NCBI GenBank assembly: GCA_949825045.1 | Contig: OX463835.1 | Span: 20,601,201 to 20,665,200 of the forward strand | Direction of reading: 5' to 3' | Length of the DNA stretch: 64,000 nt | Origin: Argyresthia goedartella | Taxonomy: Eukaryota; Arthropoda; Insecta; Lepidoptera; Argyresthiidae | In this document: positions 1 through 30,831 of the stretch, in pieces | Numbering within the stretch: the first letter of the stretch is position 1 | How the letters are laid out: each line of letters starts with the position of its first letter | The notes under the pieces: generated by a model | The model's database searches: none | Told to the model about the DNA's origin: nothing | What the model saw: the letters and a program-made list of their open reading frames with translations, nothing else | Made by a program: the position numbers and the translations under genes

Positions 1-1
1 T

Positions 2-877
2 GATTTACCTTACCTTGTTAAAGCAAAACATGGGTTAGTATTGTTTGCCGATGATACTTCTTTGATATTTAAAGTTAAAAGACAGCAATCAAATTATGAC
101 GAGGTAAACAATGCTATCTCTAGTATAGTGAACTGGTTTACTGTTAACAATTTATTACTTAATGAAAAGAAAACTAAATGTATTAAATTCGTGTTACCCA
201 ATGTGAACCCGGTAACTACAGACATATTTATAAAAGGACAGAGATTGGACCTTGTGCAGTCGACTGTCTTTTTGGGCATTACTTTAGACGCCAAACTACA
301 ATGGGATCCTCATATAAATAAATTGTCGAACAGACTGAGTTCGGCAGCGTTCGCAGTTAAAAAAATTAGAGCTCTTACCGACGTAGACACCGCTAGACTA
401 GTCTACTTTAGTTACTTTCATAGTCTAATGATCTATGGTATTTTATTGTGGGGTCACGCTGCGAATGCTAATAGTATATTTATTCTGCAGAAACGGGCTG
501 TTCGTGCAATTTATAGATTAGGGCCTAGAGTGTCACTGAGGGAAAAGTTTAAAGAAATCAATATTCTGACATTTGTGTCTCAATATATCTATGACAATCT
601 TGTGTATGTAAAAAGAAATATAACTAATTTTCAGAAGTACAGTGATATACACAATTTTAATACTAGAAATAAAGACAAGTTGGTTGCTTATGTAAGCCGA
701 CTACATAAAATTAGTAATTCTTTTAAAGGCAATTGTATACGCTATTACAATAAGGTCCCTACTGATATTAAAAACTTACCTTTAGACAAGTTTAAAATAA
801 TAATAAAACAGAAATTGTATAAAAAAGGTTACTACAGGATATCTGATTACTTAGAGGACAGATGTCCATGGGAATAG
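2..877 (+). CDS. Partial non-LTR retrotransposon reverse transcriptase (C-terminal part), cut by the window edge
   Basis: The frame is open from base 2, so the protein begins before the window. Its first recognisable motif is FADD, the catalytic RT motif C with both metal-binding aspartates, about 15 residues in. The RT thumb follows (FLGITLD, QWDPHI) and then a region typical of the C-terminus of insect LINE ORF2 proteins (LQKRAVRAIYRL). There is no RNase H domain. The frame runs to a TAA at 875-877 without disruption, so this copy is fairly young. The 3'UTR ends in a (GATTTT)n tail near 1091-1123, as expected for target-primed reverse transcription. The clade is not certain; the CR1/Jockey/Daphne group is likely. 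Confidence 0.8.
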   Translation, partial: DLPYLVKAKHGLVLFADDTSLIFKVKRQQSNYDEVNNAISSIVNWFTVNNLLLNEKKTKCIKFVLPNVNPVTTDIFIKGQRLDLVQSTVFLGITLDAKLQWDPHINKLSNRLSSAAFAVKKIRALTDVDTARLVYFSYFHSLMIYGILLWGHAANANSIFILQKRAVRAIYRLGPRVSLREKFKEINILTFVSQYIYDNLVYVKRNITNFQKYSDIHNFNTRNKDKLVAYVSRLHKISNSFKGNCIRYYNKVPTDIKNLPLDKFKIIIKQKLYKKGYYRISDYLEDRCPWE

Positions 878-1090
878 ATTGTTTGAGTAACAGGCTGTTT
901 CGATATATAATTAGCATTCATTTTGTAATTTGACAATATTTTATTTAAAAAAGGAAACGCAAAAGATGCGACGACTGTGGAGTTTCTTCGGTGAGCTCTT
1001 CTCCACAGATTCCGCCATTGGGTTAGTGAACTCACCCAAAAAAATGTAATGACGGATCTAAGTGATGTAACAACATCCTATGGAAATAAA

Positions 1091-1123
1091 TGATTTTTGA
1101 TTTTGATTTTGATTTTGATTTTG
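1091..1123 (+). repeat. (GATTTT)n 3' tail of the preceding LINE
   Basis: Five tandem copies of a GATTTT-type unit follow the 3'UTR, which also carries the sequence GATGTAACAACATCC. Short microsatellite tails of this kind mark the 3' terminus of several insect LINE clades. The next stretch, 1124-1354, shows no gene. Confidence 0.7.
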
Positions 1124-1354
1124 TGTTAATAATTAATCGTTCCGTTATATATCGTATCGTCGATTGTAGGAGCCATTAGCAGCAGCCAGGAGCAGTAGGA
1201 GCCATTTCACTAATATTTCAAACACAATCAATCACATAAAATTACACGTCTATCTGCTACCAGTACCGGAGGTGAAGTGAAGTATGTGAGCGGGCGGCAG
1301 GGAAGCGGTGCGTACACACGTACACTCACACAAATGCAAGGATCAGCTTAAGTT

Positions 1355-2590
1355 GATAGGTCTGTACACGCTGGTTATTCCAATTGTCAAAAACAAAACT
1401 GGAGATGGTTCTGATTTAAATAACTATAGGCCCATCTCTTTGGCAATGGTCGTTGCAAAAGTGCTGGACAGTTTGCTTGATAAGCTAGGCACTTGACATT
1501 GAATGACCATCAGTTCGGGTTCCGGCGCGGAATCTCATCGGAAAGTTCTATCTTCTGTCTTAAGCAGACTGTTCAGTACTATACCGCCAGGAATACGCCA
1601 GTTTTTTCATGTTTCTTAGACTTGTCTAAAGCATTTGATTTAGTCAACTATGACATACTCTGGGCAAAAATGCGGAATGAAACGAGTGTACCGCCAGAAA
1701 TAACACGTTTGTTTGGATTCTGGTTTAGTAACGAAAACAATTGTGTCAGGTGGGCGGGGTCATGCTATGGTGCATACAGACTGGACTGTGGTGTGAGACA
1801 AGGGGGGCTCACTTCTCCTAAACTTTTTTATTTGTATGTAAACATACAGACTGGACTGTGGTGTGAGACAAGGGGGGCTCACTTCTCCTAAACTTTTTTA
1901 TTTGTATGTAAATAACCTGTTCGAGGAGCTCAGCAGCACTAGAGTTGGATGTCATATAGACGGACAAAATATTAATAACATCTCTTATGCTGACGATATG
2001 GTGTTGCTGAGCCCCTCGGTCGGTGCGCTATGCGCACTGTTGCGTAATTGCAAAAGAGTGAGCTAATGGTTTTCAAGTCAGGCACGAAAACATACTCTGA
2101 CCTGCCTCCAGTCTACCTTAATAATTCTCCTCTGAACAGGTTAAGAAGTTCAAGTGGGCCACTGGGTCACCGACGACCTCAAAGATGTCTGAGACACTGA
2201 GGGAGCGTAGGGCGCTGGCTGTTCGCTGTAACATACTGGCTCGCAGGTTCGCTCGTGTAGTAAAGAATCAAAATTAACATTGTTCAGGGCATACTGCCAG
2301 TCTACACGTGCAGCCTGTGGGTCAACTATACGCAGGGGGCATACAGCGCCCTACGTGTTCAGTACAAAAATGCGTTTAGGGTGGTGATGAGACTGCCGCG
2401 GTACTGCAGCGCCTCAGGCATGTTTGCGGAGGCAAGGGTCGATGACTTTGCCGCGATCATTAGGAATCGCAGCGCCTCGCTATTAGCGCGCGTACGCGGC
2501 AGCTCCAACTCCATTCTTCGCACGTTGGCTGGACGGTGGGACTCGCCGCTGCTGGCACACTGGGTGAGGCTACATGCGAGTGGGTAGCCT
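1355..2590 (+). pseudogene. Decayed LINE reverse transcriptase, several frameshifts
   Basis: RT motifs occur in order but in different frames. They are NNYRPISL near 1420, QFGFRRGISSESSI near 1510, the palm motif FLDLSKAFD near 1615, GVRQGGLTSPKLF near 1790, and YADDMVLLSP near 1985. A C-terminal segment is near 2381-2587. Frame changes occur near 1495 and at an exact 70-bp duplication (1773-1912), and stops occur downstream. The sequence ends in an (ATT)n tail at about 2762-2780. It resembles a CR1/Jockey-group element, 5' truncated and inactive. Confidence 0.7.
1773..1912 (+). repeat. Exact 70-bp tandem duplication inside the RT pseudogene
   Basis: 1773-1842 is repeated at 1843-1912 and appears identical. 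The unit spans the GVRQGG motif. Seventy is not a multiple of three, so the duplication breaks the frame. Confidence 0.9.
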
Positions 2591-2780
2591 AGGCACTCGT
2601 CCTTCTTCCCCTGCTGAGCTAGTGTATGTGAAGGTGTGATGTGTTTGTATTTTAAAAATTTTTGACATTTTTATTTTGTAATTATTTATTTGAATTTTCA
2701 TTTAATTGTATTGTTGACATACTGTGTAATTTATTCTATGGGCTTTTATGCCTGCAATAAACGATTATTATTATTATTAC

Positions 2781-3808
2781 TATATATAGCGCGCTCACAA
2801 AGCAAATAGCGCTCGTAAGCGCATCTTAAACCGCACCGGTCTGTGGCTAAGTTCAAAGAGAATAAAATCACTACCGTTTTAGGAGACGGGAGTTCCTTAC
2901 TTCGTAATGGAATCTATTTGGCACAACTAGCAATACCATAACAGCGAAAATTGAAATATCAAAATACTTACGTCATACCAACATTACGAGAACAATTAGG
3001 GATGGCCACATGTAGTTCCTGATTAAAACGATATCGATAAATTATCATCAGGGGCATCGTGGGTTTCATCTTATGGGAAAACATTTATAGGTATCGTAAA
3101 AATTAGACAGTAAATAATTAAAAATATTTTTTTTGCGTTATATTTTTTTAATTAAAAATACGAACATTTTTACTTACAAAAGCTAAATTTATAATTATGC
3201 AATTTACTAAAGAACAAGAATATTACATAGTTTCACGGAGAGCGGCCGATCCTAAGTTGAAATGAAAAGAAAACGGCAAATATTATGATATAACATGACC
3301 TTTTTTAAACATTTCTATGGCCTGGAATCTAGTCTTTTTGAGCATAATGAACGAACGAAACGAGCCAATGTTTGTCATAAGCAATAATATCTGTTTTCAG
3401 ATGCCAATGATCATAGGCTATGTAATTTTTCTTTGAATAGCGTTTCAGAAACCCAATAACATCTGACAGCTTGTTAGCAGCTGATCATTGTGGCAGCCAA
3501 TTAACTGATTGGAGTTTTGATTATTGTACCGGAAACCGACTGTTACTGATATAAAAACACTGTACACGACTCCAAACTTTGAACTCGATTTTATTAATTT
3601 TCTTTTCTCTACTAGTTTTTTTTGGCGTAACCACTCACAGTAATTCATCGCCACTAATGATTAATTAATCCTAATATTACATTAGGATTAATCATAATTG
3701 AGAGCAGGAGATAAATGTCTTTAAAGTAAATTATATAAATGAAACCCGGTAATAATTACGATTATACGCCATCTGTTGCCGTTCAGCGGTACTAAATTTT
3801 CAAAACAT
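2781..3808. other. AT-rich stretch without a recognisable gene
   Basis: No open frame here resembles a known protein. A short perfect hairpin lies at 3664-3692 (12-bp arms, 5-bp loop). Confidence 0.5.
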
Positions 3809-3811
3809 CTG

Positions 3812-4072
3812 GGGCCCAATTCCGGTACACAATTACAGCTCCATGACAATTACATTACGAGTACGGTCAACTTTAGATATCCAATATCTGACGATTTTGT
3901 AATCCCATTCCCTTTGTTGATTAACTAAATTATTGTGCTTACCAATTAACTTAATTTTTACCATATGTGCCTAAAAAAATATTCTCCGAACGCCAAATAT
4001 TGGATATCTAAAGTTGACCGTAATCATAATGTAATTGTCATAGAGCTGTCATTGTGTACCGGTATTGGGCCC
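3812..4072. mobile_element. 261-bp MITE with about 75-bp terminal inverted repeats and CTG target duplication
   Basis: The left end begins GGGCCCAATTCCGG and the right end, read in reverse, begins GGGCCCAATACCGG. The arms match with few mismatches to about 3887 and 3996 (shared inner part TTTAGATATCCAATAT). CTG flanks both ends (3809-3811, 4073-4075). A 3-bp duplication and a GGG-starting TIR fit a PIF/Harbinger-type non-autonomous element, but the superfamily call is an inference. Confidence 0.65.
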
Positions 4073-4559
4073 CTGCACTTCTATAACTCGGAGGTTAGTA
4101 GGTTTTAATTTTAATAATAATCTCCAAAACTGCATCGGCTATCGCCCTGTCACGCAAAATAATGCAAGAAAGTGAAGTTTGTCAAGAGGTGACCCTCTTG
4201 ATCCTCCGAATATGAGATAATAAGCTGGAAACTTGCGTTAACTCTTTGTCTGGGCATCCTTAAGCATTGGAATTCCAAATTACAGGTGACTGCCGATGAC
4301 GTGGCCTTATCAAGTACTATGCCTGTCAGGCCCTGGTGACTGACTTGGCAAGCAATGTTGTCCCAAAAGGTATAAAGTTCAAGGACAAAAATCGCTTATT
4401 CGCAAAAATCTCCCTTCCTTTGGTTTCAACACGTCAACCCCATAGCTCAACTGCATAGCACAACTAGTAGTACCTACTTTGAGAAAATTGGTCCCATGCG
4501 TCCCATGGCACAACTATTTTAGTTGGTTTATGGGTCCATGATAAATTTAGGCAACAAAT

Positions 4560-4835
4560 ATAATGACCACCAAAATATTTTTTTCCTACCCAAAATGGCT
4601 AAATGACCACCAAAAGTTGCAGAAAATGTCAGGGAAAAATACTGCGGCGGCTTAGGTGAAGGGTAAAGGGGGTGAGCGAAGCAAAGCCCCCTTTATCCTT
4701 CGTGTTAGGTTGAACATGTAAGAACAACAAAAAATACTTAAAACATAAACTTAAGTAGGTACACAAAACATAAAAAGAAGTTTGGTGATCATTTATCCAA
4801 ACACAATTTGGTGGACATCCATCCATTTTGGCAGT
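4560..4835. mobile_element. Degenerate TIR element sharing a hairpin core with the copy at 41.4 kb
   Basis: Both flanks contain degenerate inverted ATGACCACCAAAA-like sequence. The core carries a hairpin: a 15-base arm GAAGGGTAAAGGGGG at 4658-4672 pairs with 4687-4701, with one mismatch. The core and the AT-rich sequence after it (to about 4770) closely match 41461-41580. No coding capacity is seen. Confidence 0.5.
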
Positions 4836-6000
4836 CATTTCGAATTTATTGGTAGTAAATTTTCGAATTTTTTGGTAATCGTTTAAACACATTTGTAAAT
4901 GCCTCATCACACTTGGAATCCCAACAGTGTTGCCAACATGGAGTTTTTAGAGCTAAATTCAGCTCTAAATGAACTTGGTTAGCTTCAAAAAAGTCGGTTT
5001 AGCTTCTTAGCTCTTTTTTACAAGTTTTAGCTCTTTTTCTTCAGTCAGTTAAATTTAGTGAAAACTAAATCCAGAAACAGATTGAGCATAGATATGACTA
5101 ATGCATTATTAACAATCAGGTCGGGATTGAGGAGAATTAAAAAATGCTGCCATGAATACGAGCTTCTCGACAGAATTGGGACCGTTTTAATGTACAGAGA
5201 AAATACTGACGATGGAGCTGGTTGTAGTGGCCTACAAACACATGAGTCGGAGTCGGAAATGATTGATTTTGAAGAAGAACCTTATATTATCATTGATTAA
5301 TTGATTGAATTAAAGTGACTTATTAAGTAATACCTTATTTTTATTGATGTTATAATAAATAATGCAAAAAACATGCTGTTGTTTACTAAAAAAATAGCTC
5401 TTTTTTAGCTTTTTTTCAGAGATGATCTGGCTCCCTTTAAAAATCTGAGTTGGCAACACTGAATCCCAATTCCACTGACATCCTTTCTTAAGCAATTCAT
5501 GCAATGGATGTAATATGCTACTAAGATGCGATACAAACCTAACATAATAATTTATTAGTCCCAGGAAAGCTTTCAGTTGACTGACATCTTTTGGTACGGG
5601 GGCTTTTATTATTGCTTCAAGCTTCTTATCGTCTGGCCGAAGGCCATTTTTATCAATTATGTGTCGGAGATAGCAAACCTTTGACTTGAAAAACTCACAC
5701 TTGGATAACTTAATTCTTAGTCCCATATTTTGCAAGCGGGCAGACTTCTCGTAAATTATCTGAATGATCCTTCATCATCACCCCTGCTACCAGCACGTTA
5801 TCAAGGAATACCACAGTTCTAGGGACCCCTCGAACGACATCCTCCATTAGCTTTTGAAAATTCTCCGGAATACAGTTTAAACCATAGGGTGTGCGAAGGT
5901 ATACTAATGTGCCCATGTGTGTACTTATAGCAGTACACGCCTGCGAATCTTTATTTAATAGCACTTGTTCATAGGCATGTGCCTGTACCCTGTATCTCAC
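4834..6000 (-). pseudogene. Decayed Gypsy-type LTR retrotransposon pol fragment, interrupted by a hAT element
   Basis: Read on the minus strand, 6000-5710 encodes the RT palm: STHMGTLVY, PYGLNCIPENFQ and VVFLDNVLVAG. The last corresponds to the catalytic F/YLDD box with the second Asp replaced by Asn. After a frameshift near 5735, the frame 5735-5470 gives KLSKCEFFKS, CYLRHIIDKNGL, LKAFLGLINYYVRF and LLKKGCQWNWD, which is the RT/RNase H connection of Gypsy pol. The sequence resumes beyond a hAT insertion (4925-5461) with DSKCDEAFTNVFKRL and stops near 4834. No LTRs were found. It is an old dead copy. Confidence 0.8.
4925..5461. mobile_element. 537-bp hAT derivative inserted into the Gypsy fragment, 8-bp TSD
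   Basis: The terminal inverted repeats are CAGTGTTGCCAAC at 4925-4937 and its exact reverse complement at 5449-5461. The 8-bp target duplication AATCCCAA is present at 4917-4924 and 5462-5469. Both features are diagnostic of the hAT superfamily. Subterminal sequence is rich in TTAGCTCTTTTT-type motifs. The interior (5052-5300, plus strand) still encodes about 80 residues resembling the C-terminus of a hAT transposase (SRNRLSIDM, LLTIRSGLRRIKKCC), so this is an internally deleted derivative. Confidence 0.85.
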
Positions 6001-6055
6001 AAATTACTTTCACAACTGAATCGCCGCGCACAGTAAATTCAATTCCTCGTCGCCA

Positions 6056-9000
6056 GTGCGATATGCGCAGGGAAACAACGGAGGCTGTTATAGAACTGGT
6101 TTATTGGCGAACGCACAAGCGGCCGGATAGTGCTTAGAGCTATATTATATACATACCCAACAGTAACTAGATAATCATTGTCAACAGCAACAAAGTTTCA
6201 TTCATCTAAGGTTTGTAACTTGATAATCATTGTCAACAGCAACAAAGTTTCATTCATCTGAGGTTTGTAACAGTGCGATATGCGTAGGGAAACAACGGAG
6301 GCTGTTATAGAACTGGCGAACGCACAAGCGGCCGGATAGTGCTTAGAGCTATATTATATACATACCCAACAGTAACTAGATAATTATTGTCAACAGCAAC
6401 ACAGTTTCATTCATCTGAGGTTTGTAACTAGATAATCATTGTCAACAGCAACAAAGTTTCATTCATCTGAGGTTTGTAACAGTGCGATATGCGTAGGGAA
6501 ACAACGGAGGCTGTTATACAACTGGCGAACGCACATGCGGCCGGATAGTGCTTAGAGCTATATTATATACATACCCAACAGTAACTAGATAATCATTGTC
6601 AACAGCAACAAAGTTTCATTCATCTGAGGTTTGTAACTAGATAATCATTGTCAACAGCAACAAAGTTTCATTCATCTGAGGTTTGTAACTTGATAATCAA
6701 TGTCAACAGCAACAAAGTTTCATTCATCTGAGGTTCGTAACAGTGCGATATCCGTAGGGAAACAACGGAGGCTGTTATAGAACTGGCGAACGCACAAGCG
6801 GCCGGATAGTGCTTAGAGCTATATTATATACATACCCAACAGTAACAAGATAATTATTGTCAACAGCAACAAAGTTTTATTCATCTGAGGTTTGTAACTA
6901 GATAATCATTATCAACAGCAACAAAGTTTCATTCATCTGAGGTTTGTAACAGTGCGATATGCGTAGGGAAACAACGGAGGCTGTTATAGAACTGGCGAAC
7001 GCACATGCGGCCGGATAGTGCTTAGAGCTATATTATATACATACCCAACAGTAACTAGATAATCATTGTCAACAGCAACAAAGTTTCATTCATCTGAGGT
7101 TTGTAACTAGATAATCATTGTCAACAGCAACAAAGTTTCATTCATCTGAGGTTTGTAACTTGATAATCATTGTCAACAGCAACAAAGTTTCATTCATCTG
7201 AGGTTCGTAACAGTGCGATATGCGTAGGGAAACAACGGAGGCTGTTATAGAACTGGTTTATTGGCGAATGCAAAAGCGGCCGGATAGTGCTTAGAGCTAT
7301 ATTATCTGAGGTTTGTAACTAGATAATAATTGTCAACAGCAACAAAGTTTCATTCATCTAAGGTTTGTAACTTGATAATCATTGTCAACAGCAACAAAGT
7401 TTCATTCATCTGAGGTTTGTAACTAAATAATCATTGTCAACAGCAACAAAGTTTCATTCATCTGAGGTATGTAACTTGATAATCATTGTCAACAGCAACA
7501 AAGTTTCATTCATCTGATGTATGTAACAGTGCGATATGCGTGGGGAAACAACGGAGGCTGTTATAGAACTGGTTTATTGGCGAACGCACAAGCGGCCGGA
7601 TAGTGCTTAGAGCTATATTATATACATACCCAACAGTAACTAGATAATCATTGTCAACAGCAACAAAGTTTCATTCATCTGAGGTTTGTAACTAGATAAT
7701 CATTGTCAACAGCAACAAACTTTCATTCATCTAAGGTTTGTAACTTGATAATCAATGTCAACAGTAACAAAGTTTCATTCATCTGAAGTTTGTAACAGTG
7801 CGATATGCGTAGGGAAACAACGGAGGCTGTTATAGAACTGGCGAACGCACAAGCGGCCGGATAGTGCTTAGAGCTATATTATATACATACCCAACAGTAA
7901 CTAGATAATCATTGTCAACAGCAACAAAGTTTCATTCATCTGAGGTTTGTAACTAGATAATCATTGTCAACAGCAACAAAGTTTCATTCATCTGAGGTTT
8001 GTAACTTGATAATCATTGTCAACAGCAACAAAGTTTCATTCATCTGAGGTTTGTAACAGTGCGATATGCGTGGGGAAACAACGGAGGCTGTTATAGAACT
8101 GGTTTATTGGCGAATGCAAAAGCGGCCGGATAGTGCTATATTATCTGAGGTTTGTAACTAGGTAATCATTGTCAACAGCAACATAGTTTCATTCATCTAA
8201 GGTTTGTAACTTGATAATCATTGTCAAAAGCAACAACGTTTCATTCATCTGAGGTTTGTAACAGTGCGATATCCGTAGGGAAACAACGGAGGCTGTTATA
8301 GAACTGGCGAACGCACAAGCGGCCGGATAGTGCTTAGAGCTATATTATATACATACCCAACAGTAACTAGATAATTATTGTCAACAGCAACAAAGTTTTA
8401 TTCATCTGAGGTTTGTAACTAGATAATCATTATCAACAGCAACAAAGTTTCATTCATCTGAGGTTTGTAACTTGATAATCATTGTCAACAGCAACAAAGT
8501 TTCATTCATCTGAGGTTTGTAACAGTGCGATATGCGTGGGGAAACAACGGAGGCTGTTATAGAACTGGTTTATTGGCGAATGCAAAAGCGGCCGGATAGT
8601 GCTTAGAGCTATATTATCTGAGGTTTGTAACTAGATAATCATTGTCAACAGCAACAAAGTTTCATTCATCTGAGGTTTGTAACTTGATACACATTGTGAA
8701 CAGCAACAAAGTTTCATTCATCTGAGGTTTGTAACTTGATAATCATTGTCAAGAGCAACAAAGTTTCATTCATCTGAGGTTTGTAACAGTGCGATATGCG
8801 TAGGGAAACAACGGAGGCTGTTATAGAACTGGTTTATTGGCGAATGCAAAAGCGGCCGGATAGTGCTTAGAGCTGTATTATCTGAGGTTTGTAACTAGAT
8901 AATCATTGTCAACAGCAACAAAGTTTCATTCATCTGAGGTTTGTAACTTGATACACATTGTGAACAGCAACAAAGAGTTTTATTCATCTGAGGTTTGTTA

Positions 9001-9060
9001 CTTGATAATCATTGTCACCAGCAACAAAAAGTTTCATTTATCTGAGGTTCTATGGATATG
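6056..9060. repeat. Compound satellite: about 105-bp unit B plus two or three 52-bp units A, twelve cycles
   Basis: Unit A is 52 bp (core GATAATCATTGTCAACAGCA). Unit B is about 105 bp (core CAGTGCGATATGCGTAGGG). Unit B begins near 6056, 6273, 6482, 6743, 6952, 7213, 7529, 7799, 8059, 8264, 8525 and 8789. The spacings cluster at 205-209 and 260-264, that is B plus 2A or B plus 3A. Some B copies carry an extra GGTTTATT or lack the TATACATACCC part. The array ends within about 120 bp of the ORC4 stop codon. Confidence 0.9.
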
Positions 9061-9127
9061 CGGTCTGGATAACGGGGTATTGACAATTCATTTCTCTGAA
9101 TAATGAAACTACATAAATTTGCTTTAC

Positions 9128-9150
9128 TTTATTTCAGTCTGTTGTTTATT
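9128..9150 (-). promoter_or_regulatory. Two AATAAA polyadenylation signals of ORC4
   Basis: AATAAA on the minus strand lies at 9145-9150 and at 9128-9133, 28 and 45 bases after the ORC4 stop codon. They would place the transcript end near 9105-9120, just before the compound satellite. Confidence 0.6.
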
Positions 9151-9177
9151 TGTAAGTACCCTCAGAAGCCTTCACCC

Positions 9178-30210
<21,033 letters not shown>

Positions 30211-30305
30211 TTTTATGGTGATGTACTTATCAAAAATGAAATCGGGATGGGTTCGCGAGATCGCGCTTTTTAAAATATTTCTCAGTCTCAGTTGTTTGTT
30301 TTGAA

Positions 30306-30316
30306 TTTTGTTGACA
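30306..30316. other. Target-site duplication, left copy, of the I-type LINE
   Basis: TTTTGTTGACA here matches 40729-40739 exactly. A run of 12 T (the A-tail on the minus strand) starts at 30317. Confidence 0.85.
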
Positions 30317-30710
30317 TTTTTTTTTTTTCCGTCTTTATCCCTAAGGAAAGGCAATAGCAATCAAAGCCGTACAGCCATGTCTTCAGTGTTTACATCTTCT
30401 TATTCCGTTTCCGAGGTTTCGAAAGGCCGAAGCCAGGTCTTCCGTATTTCTTTCTTTATTGCATAGATAGTATAAAGTTACAGACAATTAAAAGTAATGT
30501 AATAAGCAAAGGCGAGCTTATCTCTAAAAAGAGATTTCTTCCAGCAAACCTAGGCAGGACAGGAGAGTTAATTATACAGGAAAGTCCTAGTTCGCAATAA
30601 CCTATAAAATATATATATAGAGACCTATAGAGACTATACATACGGACGCAAATTACTTTCAAAATTATATATATTTTGAAAGTAATTTGCGTAACTATAC
30701 CAAATATAAA

Positions 30711-30746
<36 letters not shown>

Positions 30747-30831
30747 TTCCACTACATAAAATAAAATGTATAGCATGAACATACATAAACTATAATAAAT
30801 CATACATATACCTACATAAATATGGTACCAT

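Noticed and set aside
5058..5300. Small independent gene of 80 codons
   Set aside because: It lies within the hAT element and resembles the C-terminal end of a hAT transposase, so it is a remnant.
30211..30360. N-terminal extension of ORC4 from the Met at 30360
   Set aside because: That Met lies inside the LINE 3'UTR; in the pre-insertion sequence a TGA interrupts the frame upstream and no other Met precedes 30210.
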